From contig NZ_FNAV01000016.1 in NCBI RefSeq assembly GCF_900102075.1, positions 62,001 to 126,000 on the forward strand: a stretch of DNA of 64,000 nt. Reading direction: 5' to 3'. The position numbers and the translations under genes are program-made. Below, one piece after another: positions 43,892 to 52,752 of the stretch. Within the stretch, counting starts at the first letter, position 1. Each line of letters begins with the position of its first letter. This DNA comes from Salipiger thiooxidans. Lineage in GTDB: Bacteria; Pseudomonadota; Alphaproteobacteria; Rhodobacterales; Rhodobacteraceae. The notes under the pieces are model-generated. The model worked only from the letters and a program-made list of their open reading frames with translations, was not told where the DNA came from and did not search any database.

Positions 43892-43957
43892 TCTTCATCT
43901 TGCCGGATAAACTCCGGGGTGAATGACGCCGCAGGCGGCAGAGGGGCAGCGCCCCTC
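43892..43957. repeat. Dispersed intergenic repeat, inverted copy 5
   Basis: CTTCATCTTGCCGGATAAACTCCGG followed by a GAGGGGCAGCGCCCCTC hairpin. It is the reverse complement arrangement of copies 2-4 and lies inside the amine operon. Confidence 0.65.
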
Positions 43958-43980
43958 CGGCCCGGCCCCGGTCTGCGGGC

Positions 43981-45339
43981 TCAGACGTTGAGCAGAAGGT
44001 GCTCGCGCTCCCACGGCGAGATCACCGCGAGGAATTCCTCGTACTCCGCCCGTTTCACGATGGAATAGACCCGCGCGAACTCCGGCCCCAGCACCCCGTG
44101 CAGGGCATCGGCCTCGTCCCAGAGATCCAGCGCCGAGCCCAGCACGCGGGGGATGTCGCCCTCGCCCTCGTAGGCATCGCCGCGGAACTGCCTCGACGGC
44201 CGGCGCTCTTCCATCAGCCCGAGGTAGCCGCAGGCCAGCGACGCCGCGATCCCGAGGTAGGGGTTGCAGTCCATGCCCGCCAGCCGGTTCTCGACGCGTC
44301 GCGAATCCGGCCCCGAGAGCGGCACGCGGATGCCGGTGGTGCGGTTGTCGCGGCCCCATTCGAGGTTGATGGGGGCGGCGTGGTCGCGCACGTAGCGGCG
44401 GTACGAGTTCACGTAGGGCGCCATCACCGCCACCGCCGCCGGCAGGTGCGTCTGCAGCCCGCCGATGAAGTGGAAGAACGCATCGGTCTCGCCGCCCTGC
44501 GGGCCCGAGAAGATGTTGCGCCCGGTGTCCGTGTCCATCACCGAGTGGTGGATGTGCATGGCCGATCCCGGCTCGTCGGCGATGGGCTTGGCCATGAAGG
44601 TGGCGAAGCAGTCATGCCGCAGCGCCGCCTCGCGGATCAGCCGCTTGAAGTAGAACACCTCGTCGGCAAGCTTGACCGGATCGCCATGTCGAAGGTTGAT
44701 CTCGAGCTGGCCGGCGCCGCCTTCCTGGGTGATGCCGTCGATCTCGAAGCCCTGCGCCTCGGCGAAGTCGTAGATGTCGTCGATAACCGGGCCGAACTCG
44801 TCCACCGCGGTCATCGAATAGGCCTGCCGCGCCGCGGCCGGGCGGCCGGAGCGGCCCACCATCGGCTCGATCGACTTGGCCGGATCGAGGTTGCGCGCGA
44901 TCAGGAAGAACTCCATCTCGGGCGCCACCACCGGCTGCCAGCCCTGCTCTTCGTAAAGCTTCACCACCCGCTTCAGCACGTTGCGCGGCGCGTAGGGGAT
45001 CGGCTCGCCGTGGCGGTCGAAGGCGTCGTGGATCACCTGCAGCGTCCAGTCCCCGGTCCAGGGCGCGGCGCTGGCCGTGCCCATGTCGGGCTTCAGGATC
45101 ATGTCGCGCTCGATGAAGCCTTCCTCGCCCGCGGCCTCGCCCCACTCGCCGGTGATGGTCTGGTAGAAGATCGAATCCGGCAGGTGGAAATAGGTCTGGC
45201 GCGCGAATTTCGACGCGGGCACCGCCTTGCCGCGGGCGATGCCGGGCAGGTCGGCGACGATGCATTCCACCTCGTCGAGCCGGCGGCCCTCGAGATAGGT
45301 TGCGGCGGCGGGCGGAAGGTTCGCGATGAAATCGCTCAT
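43981..45339 (-). CDS. Glutamine synthetase family protein (gamma-glutamylpolyamine synthetase-like)
   Basis: A 452-residue type III/PuuA-like ligase, expected to join glutamate to an amine with ATP. Visible: the N-terminal beta-grasp part VECIVADLPGIARGKAVPASKF, VAPEMEFFLIARNLD with metal-binding Glu, AGQLEINLRHGDPVKLAD, AMHIHHSVMD with metal His, and the ENRLAGMDCNPYLGIAASLACG region. The start overlaps the amidotransferase stop by 4 nt. It is one of two paralogues in this operon. Confidence 0.92.
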   Translation of the reverse strand: MSDFIANLPPAAATYLEGRRLDEVECIVADLPGIARGKAVPASKFARQTYFHLPDSIFYQTITGEWGEAAGEEGFIERDMILKPDMGTASAAPWTGDWTLQVIHDAFDRHGEPIPYAPRNVLKRVVKLYEEQGWQPVVAPEMEFFLIARNLDPAKSIEPMVGRSGRPAAARQAYSMTAVDEFGPVIDDIYDFAEAQGFEIDGITQEGGAGQLEINLRHGDPVKLADEVFYFKRLIREAALRHDCFATFMAKPIADEPGSAMHIHHSVMDTDTGRNIFSGPQGGETDAFFHFIGGLQTHLPAAVAVMAPYVNSYRRYVRDHAAPINLEWGRDNRTTGIRVPLSGPDSRRVENRLAGMDCNPYLGIAASLACGYLGLMEERRPSRQFRGDAYEGEGDIPRVLGSALDLWDEADALHGVLGPEFARVYSIVKRAEYEEFLAVISPWEREHLLLNV

Positions 45340-46016
45340 GCGATCCTCTTTTCCTTGAAGAACAGCGCGAATTGCGCGCCGAGATCACCGCTGTCGAGCG
45401 GCAGGTCGAGCTTGGAGGCGGCCCCTTCGACCAGCGCCGGCGGCACGTTGGCCGCGCGGTGCTCGATCAGCCCCGCGACGAAGTCGCGCTGGAACTCGGG
45501 GTGCGGCTGCACGGTGTAGGCGTGGCCCGGGTAGAGGATCGCCGCGTTGGCGCAGAGATCCGACGAGGCCACGACCTCGACGCCGGGCGGCAGCTCGGTC
45601 ACCTGGTCCTGGTGCCAGGCGTTCACCAGCTTGTTGCCGTTGGGATAGCGGTAGAGCGTCGGGCCCACGACCCAGCCCTTGTCGGATTTCTCGACCTTGC
45701 CGCCGAGCGCCTGCGCAATGATCTGGTGACCGAAGCAGACGCCGATCAGCGGCTTGCCGGCGGCGTGGATGGCGCGGATCAGCTCCTCGAGCGGGGCCAT
45801 CCACGGGTGATCCTCGTAGGCGCCGTGGCGCGAGCCGGTGATGAGCCAGCCATCGGCGGCCTCGGGCCCGGAGGGGAAGTCGCCGTTGACCACCTTCCAG
45901 GTCTCGAACTCGAACCCGTGCCCGTCAAGCAGGCGCGCGAATTGCTCCGGATAGTCGCCGACCTCCTCGACGAGAAGGTCGGGGACGAGGCCTGGCTGCA
46001 GAATGCCGATTTTCAT
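45336..46016 (-). CDS. Type 1 glutamine amidotransferase-like protein
   Basis: A 226-residue class I amidotransferase domain, close to GMP-synthase-type stand-alone enzymes. The nucleophile elbow is LIGVCFGHQIIAQALGG with the catalytic Cys, and VQPHPEFQRDFV carries the His-x-Glu pair. In this operon it probably cleaves a gamma-glutamyl amide, the job done by PuuD in E. coli; that is inference from context. Its stop overlaps the adjacent ligase start, and 63 nt separate it from the second ligase. Confidence 0.88.
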   Translation of the reverse strand: MKIGILQPGLVPDLLVEEVGDYPEQFARLLDGHGFEFETWKVVNGDFPSGPEAADGWLITGSRHGAYEDHPWMAPLEELIRAIHAAGKPLIGVCFGHQIIAQALGGKVEKSDKGWVVGPTLYRYPNGNKLVNAWHQDQVTELPPGVEVVASSDLCANAAILYPGHAYTVQPHPEFQRDFVAGLIEHRAANVPPALVEGAASKLDLPLDSGDLGAQFALFFKEKRIA

Positions 46017-46079
46017 GAAGCACCAATGTAAGTGATGGGCCGAAGCCTAGCCGCGCCTCCGGGGCGCGGCAAGGGGGGC

Positions 46080-47423
46080 TCAGACCGTGTCGAGATAGAT
46101 TTCAACCTGTTCCGAGGGCGAGAGCTCGGACATGTAGTGCAGCTCCTGCCGCTTGGTGGCGAGCAGGTTGCGGATCAGCCCCGCCGGCAGGATCCGCGGC
46201 ATCAGCGCGCTGGTCTCGAAGGCGTCCATCGCCGCCTCCCAGCTGCCGGGGATCAGTGGCAGGTCCTGCGCATAGGCGTTGCCGGTGATCGGCGCGGGCG
46301 GCTCGCTGCCGTCCTCGATGCCGGTGAGCGCCGCGCCCAGCAGCGTGGCGAGCAGCAGGTAGGGGTTCACGTCGCCCCCCGCCACCCGGTGCTCGATTCG
46401 CCGCCCCTTGGGCGAGCCGCCGGGAATGCGGATCGCCGAGGTGCGGTTCTCGTAGGCCCAGGAGATGCCGCAGGGGGCGTGGTTCTCGGGCACGAGGCGG
46501 TCGTAGCTGTTGAGATGCGGCGCGAAGATCAGCGTGCTGTCGTGCATGGCATTCATCAGCCCGGCCACCGCGTGGCGCAGCGTGTCGGTGCCACGCGGCC
46601 CGCCGTCGTCGAAGATGTTGTTGCCGTCCTCGTCGAGCACCGAGAAATGCACGTGCATGCCGCTGCCGGCGTAATCCTCGTAGGGCTTGGCCATGAACGA
46701 GGCGGCAAAGCCGTGGCGCCGTGCCAGCCCGCGCACCAGCATCTTGAAGAGCCAGGCGTCGTCGGCCGCGTGCAGCGCGTCGGCCTGGTGCATGAGGTTG
46801 ATCTCGAACTGCCCGAGCCCCGCCTCCGAGATCGCCTGGTCGGCGGGAATGTCCATGTCCTCGCAGGCGTCGTAGAGGTCGGTGAAGAAGATGTCGAAAG
46901 CGTCGAGCGCCCGGATCGACAGCACCTCGGCGGCCTTGCGCCGCTTGCCCGAACGAGGCGAGACCGGCACCTGCAGCGACTTGCCGCTGTCGTCGATCAG
47001 GAAGAACTCGAGCTCGATCGCCACCATCGGCGTCAACCCGCGCGCCTTGTAGCGCTTGAGCACCTGCGCCAGCGCGTGGCGCGGGTCGCCCTCGAAGGGC
47101 CGGCCGTCCTCGTGGTACATCCAGATCGGCAGGAGCGCGGTGGGCGCCTCGAGCCACGGCATCGGCACGAAGCCGCGCTCGGTGGGACGCAGCACGCCGT
47201 CGCGGTCGCCGCTCTCGAAGACCAGCGGGCTGTCGTCGATGTCCTCGCCCCAGATGTCGAGGTTCATCACCGACAGCGGAAAGCGCGTGCCGTCCTCGAC
47301 CACCTTGTCGGCGAAGCGCGCGGGCACGCGTTTGCCGCGCGGTTGTCCGTTGAGGTCACTTGCAGCCACACGGATCGTGCGGACCTGCGGGTTCTTGCGC
47401 AGCCAGCTCTTGGGGTCGTTCAT
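46080..47423 (-). CDS. Glutamine synthetase family protein, second paralogue
   Basis: A 447-residue relative of the ligase at 43981. Landmarks are IRVAASDLNGQPRGKRVPAR, MVAIELEFFLIDDSGK, LGQFEINLMHQADALHA, GMHVHFSVLDEDG and RIEHRVAGGDVNPYLLLATLLGA. The ATG at 47423 (MNDPKSWLRKNP) is preferred over a TTG eight codons upstream. The two ligases may act on different amines or form a mixed complex; neither is proven. Confidence 0.9.
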   Translation of the reverse strand: MNDPKSWLRKNPQVRTIRVAASDLNGQPRGKRVPARFADKVVEDGTRFPLSVMNLDIWGEDIDDSPLVFESGDRDGVLRPTERGFVPMPWLEAPTALLPIWMYHEDGRPFEGDPRHALAQVLKRYKARGLTPMVAIELEFFLIDDSGKSLQVPVSPRSGKRRKAAEVLSIRALDAFDIFFTDLYDACEDMDIPADQAISEAGLGQFEINLMHQADALHAADDAWLFKMLVRGLARRHGFAASFMAKPYEDYAGSGMHVHFSVLDEDGNNIFDDGGPRGTDTLRHAVAGLMNAMHDSTLIFAPHLNSYDRLVPENHAPCGISWAYENRTSAIRIPGGSPKGRRIEHRVAGGDVNPYLLLATLLGAALTGIEDGSEPPAPITGNAYAQDLPLIPGSWEAAMDAFETSALMPRILPAGLIRNLLATKRQELHYMSELSPSEQVEIYLDTV

Positions 47424-47528
47424 CACGTGGTTCCAGAATTTGATCAAATTCGACCGTAGCCGTCTTCGCGCCGGCTGGCAAGCCGAACGAGCAGCCGTCT
47501 GCGGGCTCCCTCGGGTCAGCCGGAAAGC

Positions 47529-48335
47529 TCAGCGCATCAGGTTCGGTCGGTAGCGCACCCTCGCGCGCCGCTCGCTCGGGAGATGCCGGTTGAGCCGCGT
47601 GTTGATGGCGCCGAAGAGCCAGATGATCAGCAGCGTCAGCACGATGAAATAGCCGGCGAGGATCGGGTAGGCCACGAAAGGGTTGAAGGTCTTGTCGGCG
47701 AAGTAATTGGCGTAATAGAGCGCGTCGCCGCGCTGCTGGAGCGCCGGGAAGCCGCTGAAATAGACGAGCGTCGTGGCATGGAAGAGGAAGATCGCCTCGT
47801 TGGTGTAGGCGGGCCAAGCCAGCCGCAGCATGGTGGGCCAGATGATCCGCCGGAACCGCGGCCAGCCCGAGAAGCCATAGGCGTCGGCTGCCTCGACATC
47901 GCCCTTGGGCACCGACAGCAGCGCACCGTAGAAGATCTCGCCCGAGTAGGCGGCGGTGTTGAGGAACAGCACCACCAGCGCCCCGAGCCAGGCCGAGCTG
48001 AAGGCGCCGAACATGGGCGACACCGACTTCAGCGACAGGAACAGGAAGTAGGCGAAGAAGAACTGGATGAAGAGCGGCGAGCCGCGGAACACGAAGATGA
48101 ACCACTCCGACGCCTTGCGCGCCAGCCGGTTGTGCGAGGCCTTGCCCACCGCCAGCGCGGTGGCGAGGAAGAAGCCCGAAACCAGCGCCAGCGCGCCGAA
48201 ATAGACGTTCCAGATCATCCCCGACCCGATCAGCACCACCTGCTTGCAGATGGTGAAATCGTCCCGCGGCAACAGCCGCTCGCCGATCCCCAGCGAGCGC
48301 AGACCGTAGTCCGCCACCACGTCCCAGCAGCTCAT
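47529..48335 (-). CDS. Polar amino acid/amine ABC transporter permease (HisM-like)
   Basis: A 268-residue inner-membrane permease of the His/Glu/Arg-opine family. It has about five membrane segments, with the conserved FVFRGSPLFIQFFFAYF entry and EAADAYGFSGWPRFRRIIWPTMLRLA EAA loop. The ATG at 48335 is preceded by a clean start; a longer frame upstream runs through a repeat. It is the second permease; the two should form a heterodimer. Confidence 0.92.
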   Translation of the reverse strand: MSCWDVVADYGLRSLGIGERLLPRDDFTICKQVVLIGSGMIWNVYFGALALVSGFFLATALAVGKASHNRLARKASEWFIFVFRGSPLFIQFFFAYFLFLSLKSVSPMFGAFSSAWLGALVVLFLNTAAYSGEIFYGALLSVPKGDVEAADAYGFSGWPRFRRIIWPTMLRLAWPAYTNEAIFLFHATTLVYFSGFPALQQRGDALYYANYFADKTFNPFVAYPILAGYFIVLTLLIIWLFGAINTRLNRHLPSERRARVRYRPNLMR

Positions 48336-48370
48336 GCCACGGCCTCCGTCGCGACGATGGGCTTCCAGTG

Positions 48371-48421
48371 GCCCCAAATATCCCGGGGGAGTCCGCGAAG
48401 CGGACGGGGGCAGAGCCCCCC
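48371..48421. repeat. GC-hairpin repeat of a second intergenic type
   Basis: CCCCAAATATCCCGGGGGAG, then the inverted repeat GTCCGC-GAA-GCGGAC, then a GGGGGCAGAGCCCCC hairpin, between two permease genes. It shares the GGGGGC-N3-GCCCCC hairpin with the other repeat family but has a different core. Confidence 0.6.
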
Positions 48422-48441
48422 TGCGACAGGTGCCACACGCA

Positions 48442-49323
48442 TCACACCGCCTTCCTCTGGGCTTCGCCGCCCATCGTCGCCTGGCCCCGGGTGAGCCGCT
48501 TCATGATCCGGTCGAGCGCGATCTCCGAGAGTCGGGTGAAGCACAGGTAGAACACCAGCAGCCCGAGGAAGAACCACACCCGCCAGTCGCCGTGCGGATA
48601 GTCGGTGAAGCGCGCGGTCTTGGCGCCGCCGAGCTCGCGCGCCCAGTAGACGATGTCCTCGACACCGAGCAGGAACAGCAGCGGCGTGGCCTTGACGAGC
48701 ACCATCCACAGGTTCGACAGGCCGGGCAGCGCATAGACCCACATCTGCGGGATCAGGATGCGCCAGAAGGTCTGCCGGTGGCTCATCCCATAGGCCTCCG
48801 CGGTCTCGATCTGTGCCCGCGGCACCGCGCGCATGGCGCCGTAGAGCACGTTGGCCGCAAAGGCCCCGAAGACGATGGAGAAGGTCAGCACCGCCAGCGA
48901 GAAGCCGTAGATCTCGTGCCAGATCTGCGGCGAGGTCGAGAGCGGTAGCTTGGCCGCCGGGCAGACGATGAAATCCGAGCCCTGACGGATCGGGTCGGTC
49001 CAGTCCGGGCACTTGATCTTGTGACGGAGGTACTCGAAGCCCTGGTCGAGCGCGATCACGAAGAACAGGAAGAACACGATGTCGGGCACGCCGCGCACCA
49101 TCGCGATATAGAGCCGGCCAAGCCAGCTCAGCGGCGCGAACCGCGCCCGGGCGGCCGAGGCGCCCGCGAAGCCGAAGGCCAGTGCAACCGGCGCGGTGAT
49201 GGCGAGCAGCAGCAGCACCGTCCCGAAGGAGGCGTAGAACAGCATCAGCTTGCCCGTGGTCAGGTAGCAGGCAAACCACTCCGGGGTCGAAAGGACCGAT
49301 GGGTCGGTGCAGAATGAGAACAT
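48442..49323 (-). CDS. Polar amino acid/amine ABC transporter permease (HisQ-like)
   Basis: A 293-residue permease with LYIAMVRGVPDIVFFLFFVI in the conserved entry and IETAEAYGMSHRQTFWRILIPQMWVYALPG as the EAA loop. An insert around RHKIKCPDWTDPIRQ lengthens one loop. It follows the binding protein gene by 53 nt on the same strand. Confidence 0.92.
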   Translation of the reverse strand: MFSFCTDPSVLSTPEWFACYLTTGKLMLFYASFGTVLLLLAITAPVALAFGFAGASAARARFAPLSWLGRLYIAMVRGVPDIVFFLFFVIALDQGFEYLRHKIKCPDWTDPIRQGSDFIVCPAAKLPLSTSPQIWHEIYGFSLAVLTFSIVFGAFAANVLYGAMRAVPRAQIETAEAYGMSHRQTFWRILIPQMWVYALPGLSNLWMVLVKATPLLFLLGVEDIVYWARELGGAKTARFTDYPHGDWRVWFFLGLLVFYLCFTRLSEIALDRIMKRLTRGQATMGGEAQRKAV

Positions 49324-49376
49324 GCGCGTCCGGGTCGGTGCGGCGACGGGGGAGGGCCCCCGCCGCCGGCGTCAGC

Positions 49377-50099
49377 TCAGTAGGTGTCGGTGCCTTCGCC
49401 GAACCACTTGATCAGCAGTTCGTTGAGAGAGCCGTCGTCCTTCATCGAGGCGATGGCGGTGTCGAACTTGTCCTTCAGCGCGCTGTCGCTCTCGCGGATG
49501 CCCATCCCGGTGCCGCGGCCCAGCACGACCGGCTCGCCCACGAAGATCAGCTCGCCGCCCGATTCCTCGACGATGGGTGCGAGGTAGTCGGTGTCGAAGA
49601 ACACCGCGTCGGCCTCGCCGTTGCGCAGCGCCGCGACGATCTCGTCGGCGGTGGCGAACTCGAGCAGGGTGGCGCCGCTCTCGGCGATGTAGCCCGACTG
49701 CAGGGTCGAGGTCTGGGCCGCGACGACGCCGGTCAGGTCCGCGTCTTCGCTCAGCGCCACGTAGGACGAGGTGGCGGGCGGGATGTAGTCCTGGGTGAAG
49801 TCGATGACCTCGTCGCGCTCGTCGTTGATCGACATGCCGGCGATGATGGTGTCGTAGTTGCCCGAAACGAGGTTGGGGATGATCGAATCCCACTCGTTGG
49901 TCACCCACTCGCAGGTCAGCTCGGCGCGGCTGCAGAGCTCGTCGCCCAGCTCGCGCTCGAACCCGTCCACTTCACCCTGGTCGTTGATGAAGTTGTACGG
50001 AGGGTAGGCGCCCTCGGTGCCCATGCGGACGACGTCCTGCGCCAGGGCCATGCCGGCGCTGAACGCCAACGCGGCGGTTCCGAGAAGGATCTTCTTCAT
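49377..50099 (-). CDS. Polar amino acid/amine ABC transporter substrate-binding protein
   Basis: A 240-residue periplasmic protein with signal peptide MKKILLGTAALAFSAGMALAQ. The family-3 solute-binding pattern is clear: VRMGTEGAYPPYNFINDQGEVDGFERELGDEL, then NLVSGNYDTIIAGMSINDERDEVIDFTQDY. Ligand unknown; opines, polyamines, Arg/His are all served by relatives. The Cys pair in ELCSRAELTC suggests a disulfide. Confidence 0.95.
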   Translation of the reverse strand: MKKILLGTAALAFSAGMALAQDVVRMGTEGAYPPYNFINDQGEVDGFERELGDELCSRAELTCEWVTNEWDSIIPNLVSGNYDTIIAGMSINDERDEVIDFTQDYIPPATSSYVALSEDADLTGVVAAQTSTLQSGYIAESGATLLEFATADEIVAALRNGEADAVFFDTDYLAPIVEESGGELIFVGEPVVLGRGTGMGIRESDSALKDKFDTAIASMKDDGSLNELLIKWFGEGTDTY

Positions 50100-50137
50100 T
50101 GCTTTGCTCCCTTGGTTGGTCTTTTGCGCCCCGCCTT

Positions 50138-50914
50138 TCAGGCGTGGGTCGTGGATTTCAGGAACCCCTGCAGGCGCTCCGATTTCGGTGCGCCGAACAG
50201 GGTCTCGGGCGGGCCCTCTTCTTCAATGAGCCCCTGGTGCAGGAACACCACGTGGTCGCTCACGTCATGGGCCATCTTCATGTCATGGGTCACGATGAGC
50301 ATGGTCCGCCCCTCGGCGGCGAGATCCTTGATCACCTTCACCACCTCCTGCTCGAGCTCGGGGTCGAGCGCCGAGGTGGGTTCGTCGAAGAGCAGCGCCT
50401 CAGGCTCCATGCACAGCGCCCGCGCGATCGCGGCGCGCTGCTGCTGGCCGCCCGACAGCTGCGCGGGGTAGGCGTCGCACTTGTCGCCGATGCCGACCTT
50501 CTCGAGATAGCCGCGCGCGGCCTTCTCGACCGAGCCGGGCGAGCGCTGCAGCACCGTCAGCGGCGCCTCCATCACGTTCTGCAGAATCGTCATGTGGGAC
50601 CAGAGGTTGAACTGCTGGAACACCATCGACAGGTTGGTCCGGATGCGCAGCACCTGCTTGGGATCGGCCGGGCGGCGGTGGTGGCCCTCGCCTTTCCAGA
50701 TCACCGGCTCGCCCTTGAACAGCACCTCGCCCTGCTGGCTGTCCTCGAGCAGGTTGCAGCAGCGCAGCAGCGTGGATTTCCCCGAGCCCGAGGACCCGAT
50801 CAGCGACACCACGTCGCCGCGCTGCGCGGTGACATGGACGCCCTTCAGCACTTCGAGGCTGCCATAGGCCTTGTGAAGGTTGCGGATCTCGATGACGGGC
50901 GTGGGGTCGGGCAA
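50138..50914 (-). CDS. Polar amino acid/amine ABC transporter ATP-binding protein (HisP-like)
   Basis: A 258-residue ABC ATPase: Walker A GSSGSGKST, Q-loop QQFNLW, signature LSGGQQQRAAIARAL, Walker B ALLFDEPTSALD, switch His in VTHDMK. It is the first gene of a long minus-strand operon: ATPase, binding protein, two permeases, ligase, amidotransferase, ligase, oxidoreductase. The 274 nt upstream (50915-51188) contain no gene and presumably the promoter. Confidence 0.95.
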   Translation of the reverse strand: MPDPTPVIEIRNLHKAYGSLEVLKGVHVTAQRGDVVSLIGSSGSGKSTLLRCCNLLEDSQQGEVLFKGEPVIWKGEGHHRRPADPKQVLRIRTNLSMVFQQFNLWSHMTILQNVMEAPLTVLQRSPGSVEKAARGYLEKVGIGDKCDAYPAQLSGGQQQRAAIARALCMEPEALLFDEPTSALDPELEQEVVKVIKDLAAEGRTMLIVTHDMKMAHDVSDHVVFLHQGLIEEEGPPETLFGAPKSERLQGFLKSTTHA

Positions 50915-51188
50915 GCCTCACCTTTGGGGTGGTTGAAAGTCACCGCGAGGATGGGCGGAAAGGCGCGGGCTTGGCAATGCGCAAAGCGACGACACGATGG
51001 CGGTTTGCGCCGCGTCATGCGGCGTTTGCCCACCCGAAGGGCGTGTATTTGCGTCCCGAATGGGCAGTTTTTCGGGGCTGTGCGCCATTCGCGCGGGAAA
51101 AGCCGTCGCCATCCGCCCGCATGGAGGTGGCGCCCAATTTCTGCGCGGAATCAAGGATCCACGGTCAGTTTGACCCTTGGAAAGGGGT

Positions 51189-51629
51189 TCAGCTCCTGCT
51201 CTCGACCCGCTGGCGGGCTCGGGCGCTCTCCATGTCGTTGATGCCGAGCAGGTTCGAGACCAGACGAAGCAGCGCGTCTTCCTCGGCCTCGCGCACGCCG
51301 TCGGCAAGCACCACCTGCCAAAGCGCCTCTATCACGCCGATGCGGTACTCGTAATCCACCGCGTCCTTGATGGCGCGGGTGAAGCGCACCGTGTCGGGGG
51401 CCTCGGCCTCGAGCGCCTCGCCGTCGCTGCGCAGCTTCGTCGCCTCGAAGGGCGAGAGCCCGTAGCGGGCGGCGACGATCCGGTCGATCCGCTGGCGCTC
51501 GGTCTCGTCGTATTTCTCGTCCGAGCGCGCCACCCGCACCAGCAGAGCGGTCAGCGCGAGCCGGGCGTCGTGATCGGCAAGCGGGGCGGGGTCGGGCTCG
51601 ACGAGCCGGCGAAGGAAATCAGCGAACAT
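51189..51629 (-). CDS. TerB-like tellurite resistance domain protein, paralogue 1
   Basis: A 146-residue all-helical protein of the TerB/COG4103 type: DARLALTALLVRVARSDEKY then ERQRIDRIVAARYGLS and IEALWQVVLADGVREAEEDALLRLV with acidic metal-type positions. Related to the two genes that follow upstream on the same strand. TerB domains bind calcium and belong to stress or membrane-associated systems; no ter operon is here, so the role is open. Confidence 0.83.
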   Translation of the reverse strand: MFADFLRRLVEPDPAPLADHDARLALTALLVRVARSDEKYDETERQRIDRIVAARYGLSPFEATKLRSDGEALEAEAPDTVRFTRAIKDAVDYEYRIGVIEALWQVVLADGVREAEEDALLRLVSNLLGINDMESARARQRVESRS

Positions 51630-51733
51630 GATCCACCATATAACGCGTTTGAGGAAAACCGGAAGCGGCCCGCGGTCTTTTCCGCGTGAGGCCGGAGGCC
51701 GTGCCGGGCAGGGCCCGTCCCGCGCACGGAGGC

Positions 51734-52177
51734 TTACGGGATCACGGCGGCGTCGCGGGCGGCCTCGGAATCCTCCCGCTCGAGCCCGAGATGGACCTCG
51801 ATCAGGTCGACGAGGTCGGACTCGCGTTCGTTTCCGATGCCGTCGGCCAGCGCGACCTTCCACATCGCCTCGACGGCGGCGCGGCGGTGCTCGTAGTCGA
51901 CGCCTTCTCGGATGCGCGTGGCCATCTCCTCGATGCCCGGCGTCTCGAAGGCGAGCTTCTCGCAGCCCGCCCGCATCCTGGCGGCGGCGAGCGGCTTCAG
52001 CCCGTAGGCCTCGGCGAGGATGCGGTCGATCTGTTCCACCTCCTCGAACAGGTAGGTGTGATCGGCGATCGCCACCTTGACCAGCAGGGCACCCATGGCG
52101 TGGGCGGCGTCCATCTCGGGCAAGGGCGTGCGGGGCGGTTGGCCGCGGTGGAAGAATGTTCTGATGCGCTCGAGCAT
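51734..52177 (-). CDS. TerB-like domain protein, paralogue 2
   Basis: A 147-residue relative of the gene at 51189: MDAAHAMGALLVKVAIADHTYLFEEVEQIDRILAEAYGL, then VEAMWKVALADGIGNERESDLVDLIEVHLGLE. The ATG has AGGAGG at 9 nt. It lies between the two other paralogues with gaps of 104 and 79 nt. Confidence 0.83.
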   Translation of the reverse strand: MLERIRTFFHRGQPPRTPLPEMDAAHAMGALLVKVAIADHTYLFEEVEQIDRILAEAYGLKPLAAARMRAGCEKLAFETPGIEEMATRIREGVDYEHRRAAVEAMWKVALADGIGNERESDLVDLIEVHLGLEREDSEAARDAAVIP

Positions 52178-52256
52178 GGCGTTGTTCCTCCTGCCTGATT
52201 TGCACCAGTCTGACAGCGATGCAGACGCGGCAACAGAGGGATTTTCCGGGTTGCCC

Positions 52257-52688
52257 TCAGCCGGCGCGGCGGGGTGACTCAAGATCCACAGGGTGCACGC
52301 CAAGGACCGCCTGCAGCAGCGCCGCGAGCAGCGGATCGTCCGGGTGGCAGATCCCCAGCGCCGCGGTCACCTCGATCAGGCTCAGCGCGATGGCCAGCCG
52401 TTCGTGATAGCAGACCGCCACGTGCAGCACCGCGGCAAAGCGCAGGCTGTCCTGCGGCGCGGCGGCCTCGACCCGCTCGCAGGCTTCGCGCATCTCGGCG
52501 GCCTCGGCGGCGGTCAGGTCGTAGCGGCGGGCGAGGATCGCGTCGAGCGTCGCCGGCGCGCTGAACAGCCCGGCATAGTCGGTGCGCGCCGCGCGCAGCA
52601 GCAGCGCCCCCAGTGCCAGGGGGGCGTCGCCCGGGTCGAAAGGGGCCGCGTCGGGCCTGGCCAGCCAGAACCTCAGGTTGCGACCCAA
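52257..52688 (-). CDS. TerB-like domain protein, paralogue 3
   Basis: About 143 residues with the same plan: DAPLALGALLLRAARTDYAGLFSAPATLDAILARRYDLT, then IALSLIEVTAALGICHPDDPLLAALLQAVLGV. It is more diverged: several acidic positions of paralogues 1 and 2 (such as LADG) have become LGICH, so metal binding may be lost. The TTG at 52688 is chosen (AAAGGG upstream, length as the paralogues); the frame is open further and the start is uncertain. Confidence 0.72.
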   Translation of the reverse strand: MGRNLRFWLARPDAAPFDPGDAPLALGALLLRAARTDYAGLFSAPATLDAILARRYDLTAAEAAEMREACERVEAAAPQDSLRFAAVLHVAVCYHERLAIALSLIEVTAALGICHPDDPLLAALLQAVLGVHPVDLESPRRAG

Positions 52689-52752
52689 GCCCGGAACCCT
52701 TTGGCGCAGGACGCTTTTATTGCATGGCTCGAGAAGTGCATCGCTGTCCTTT

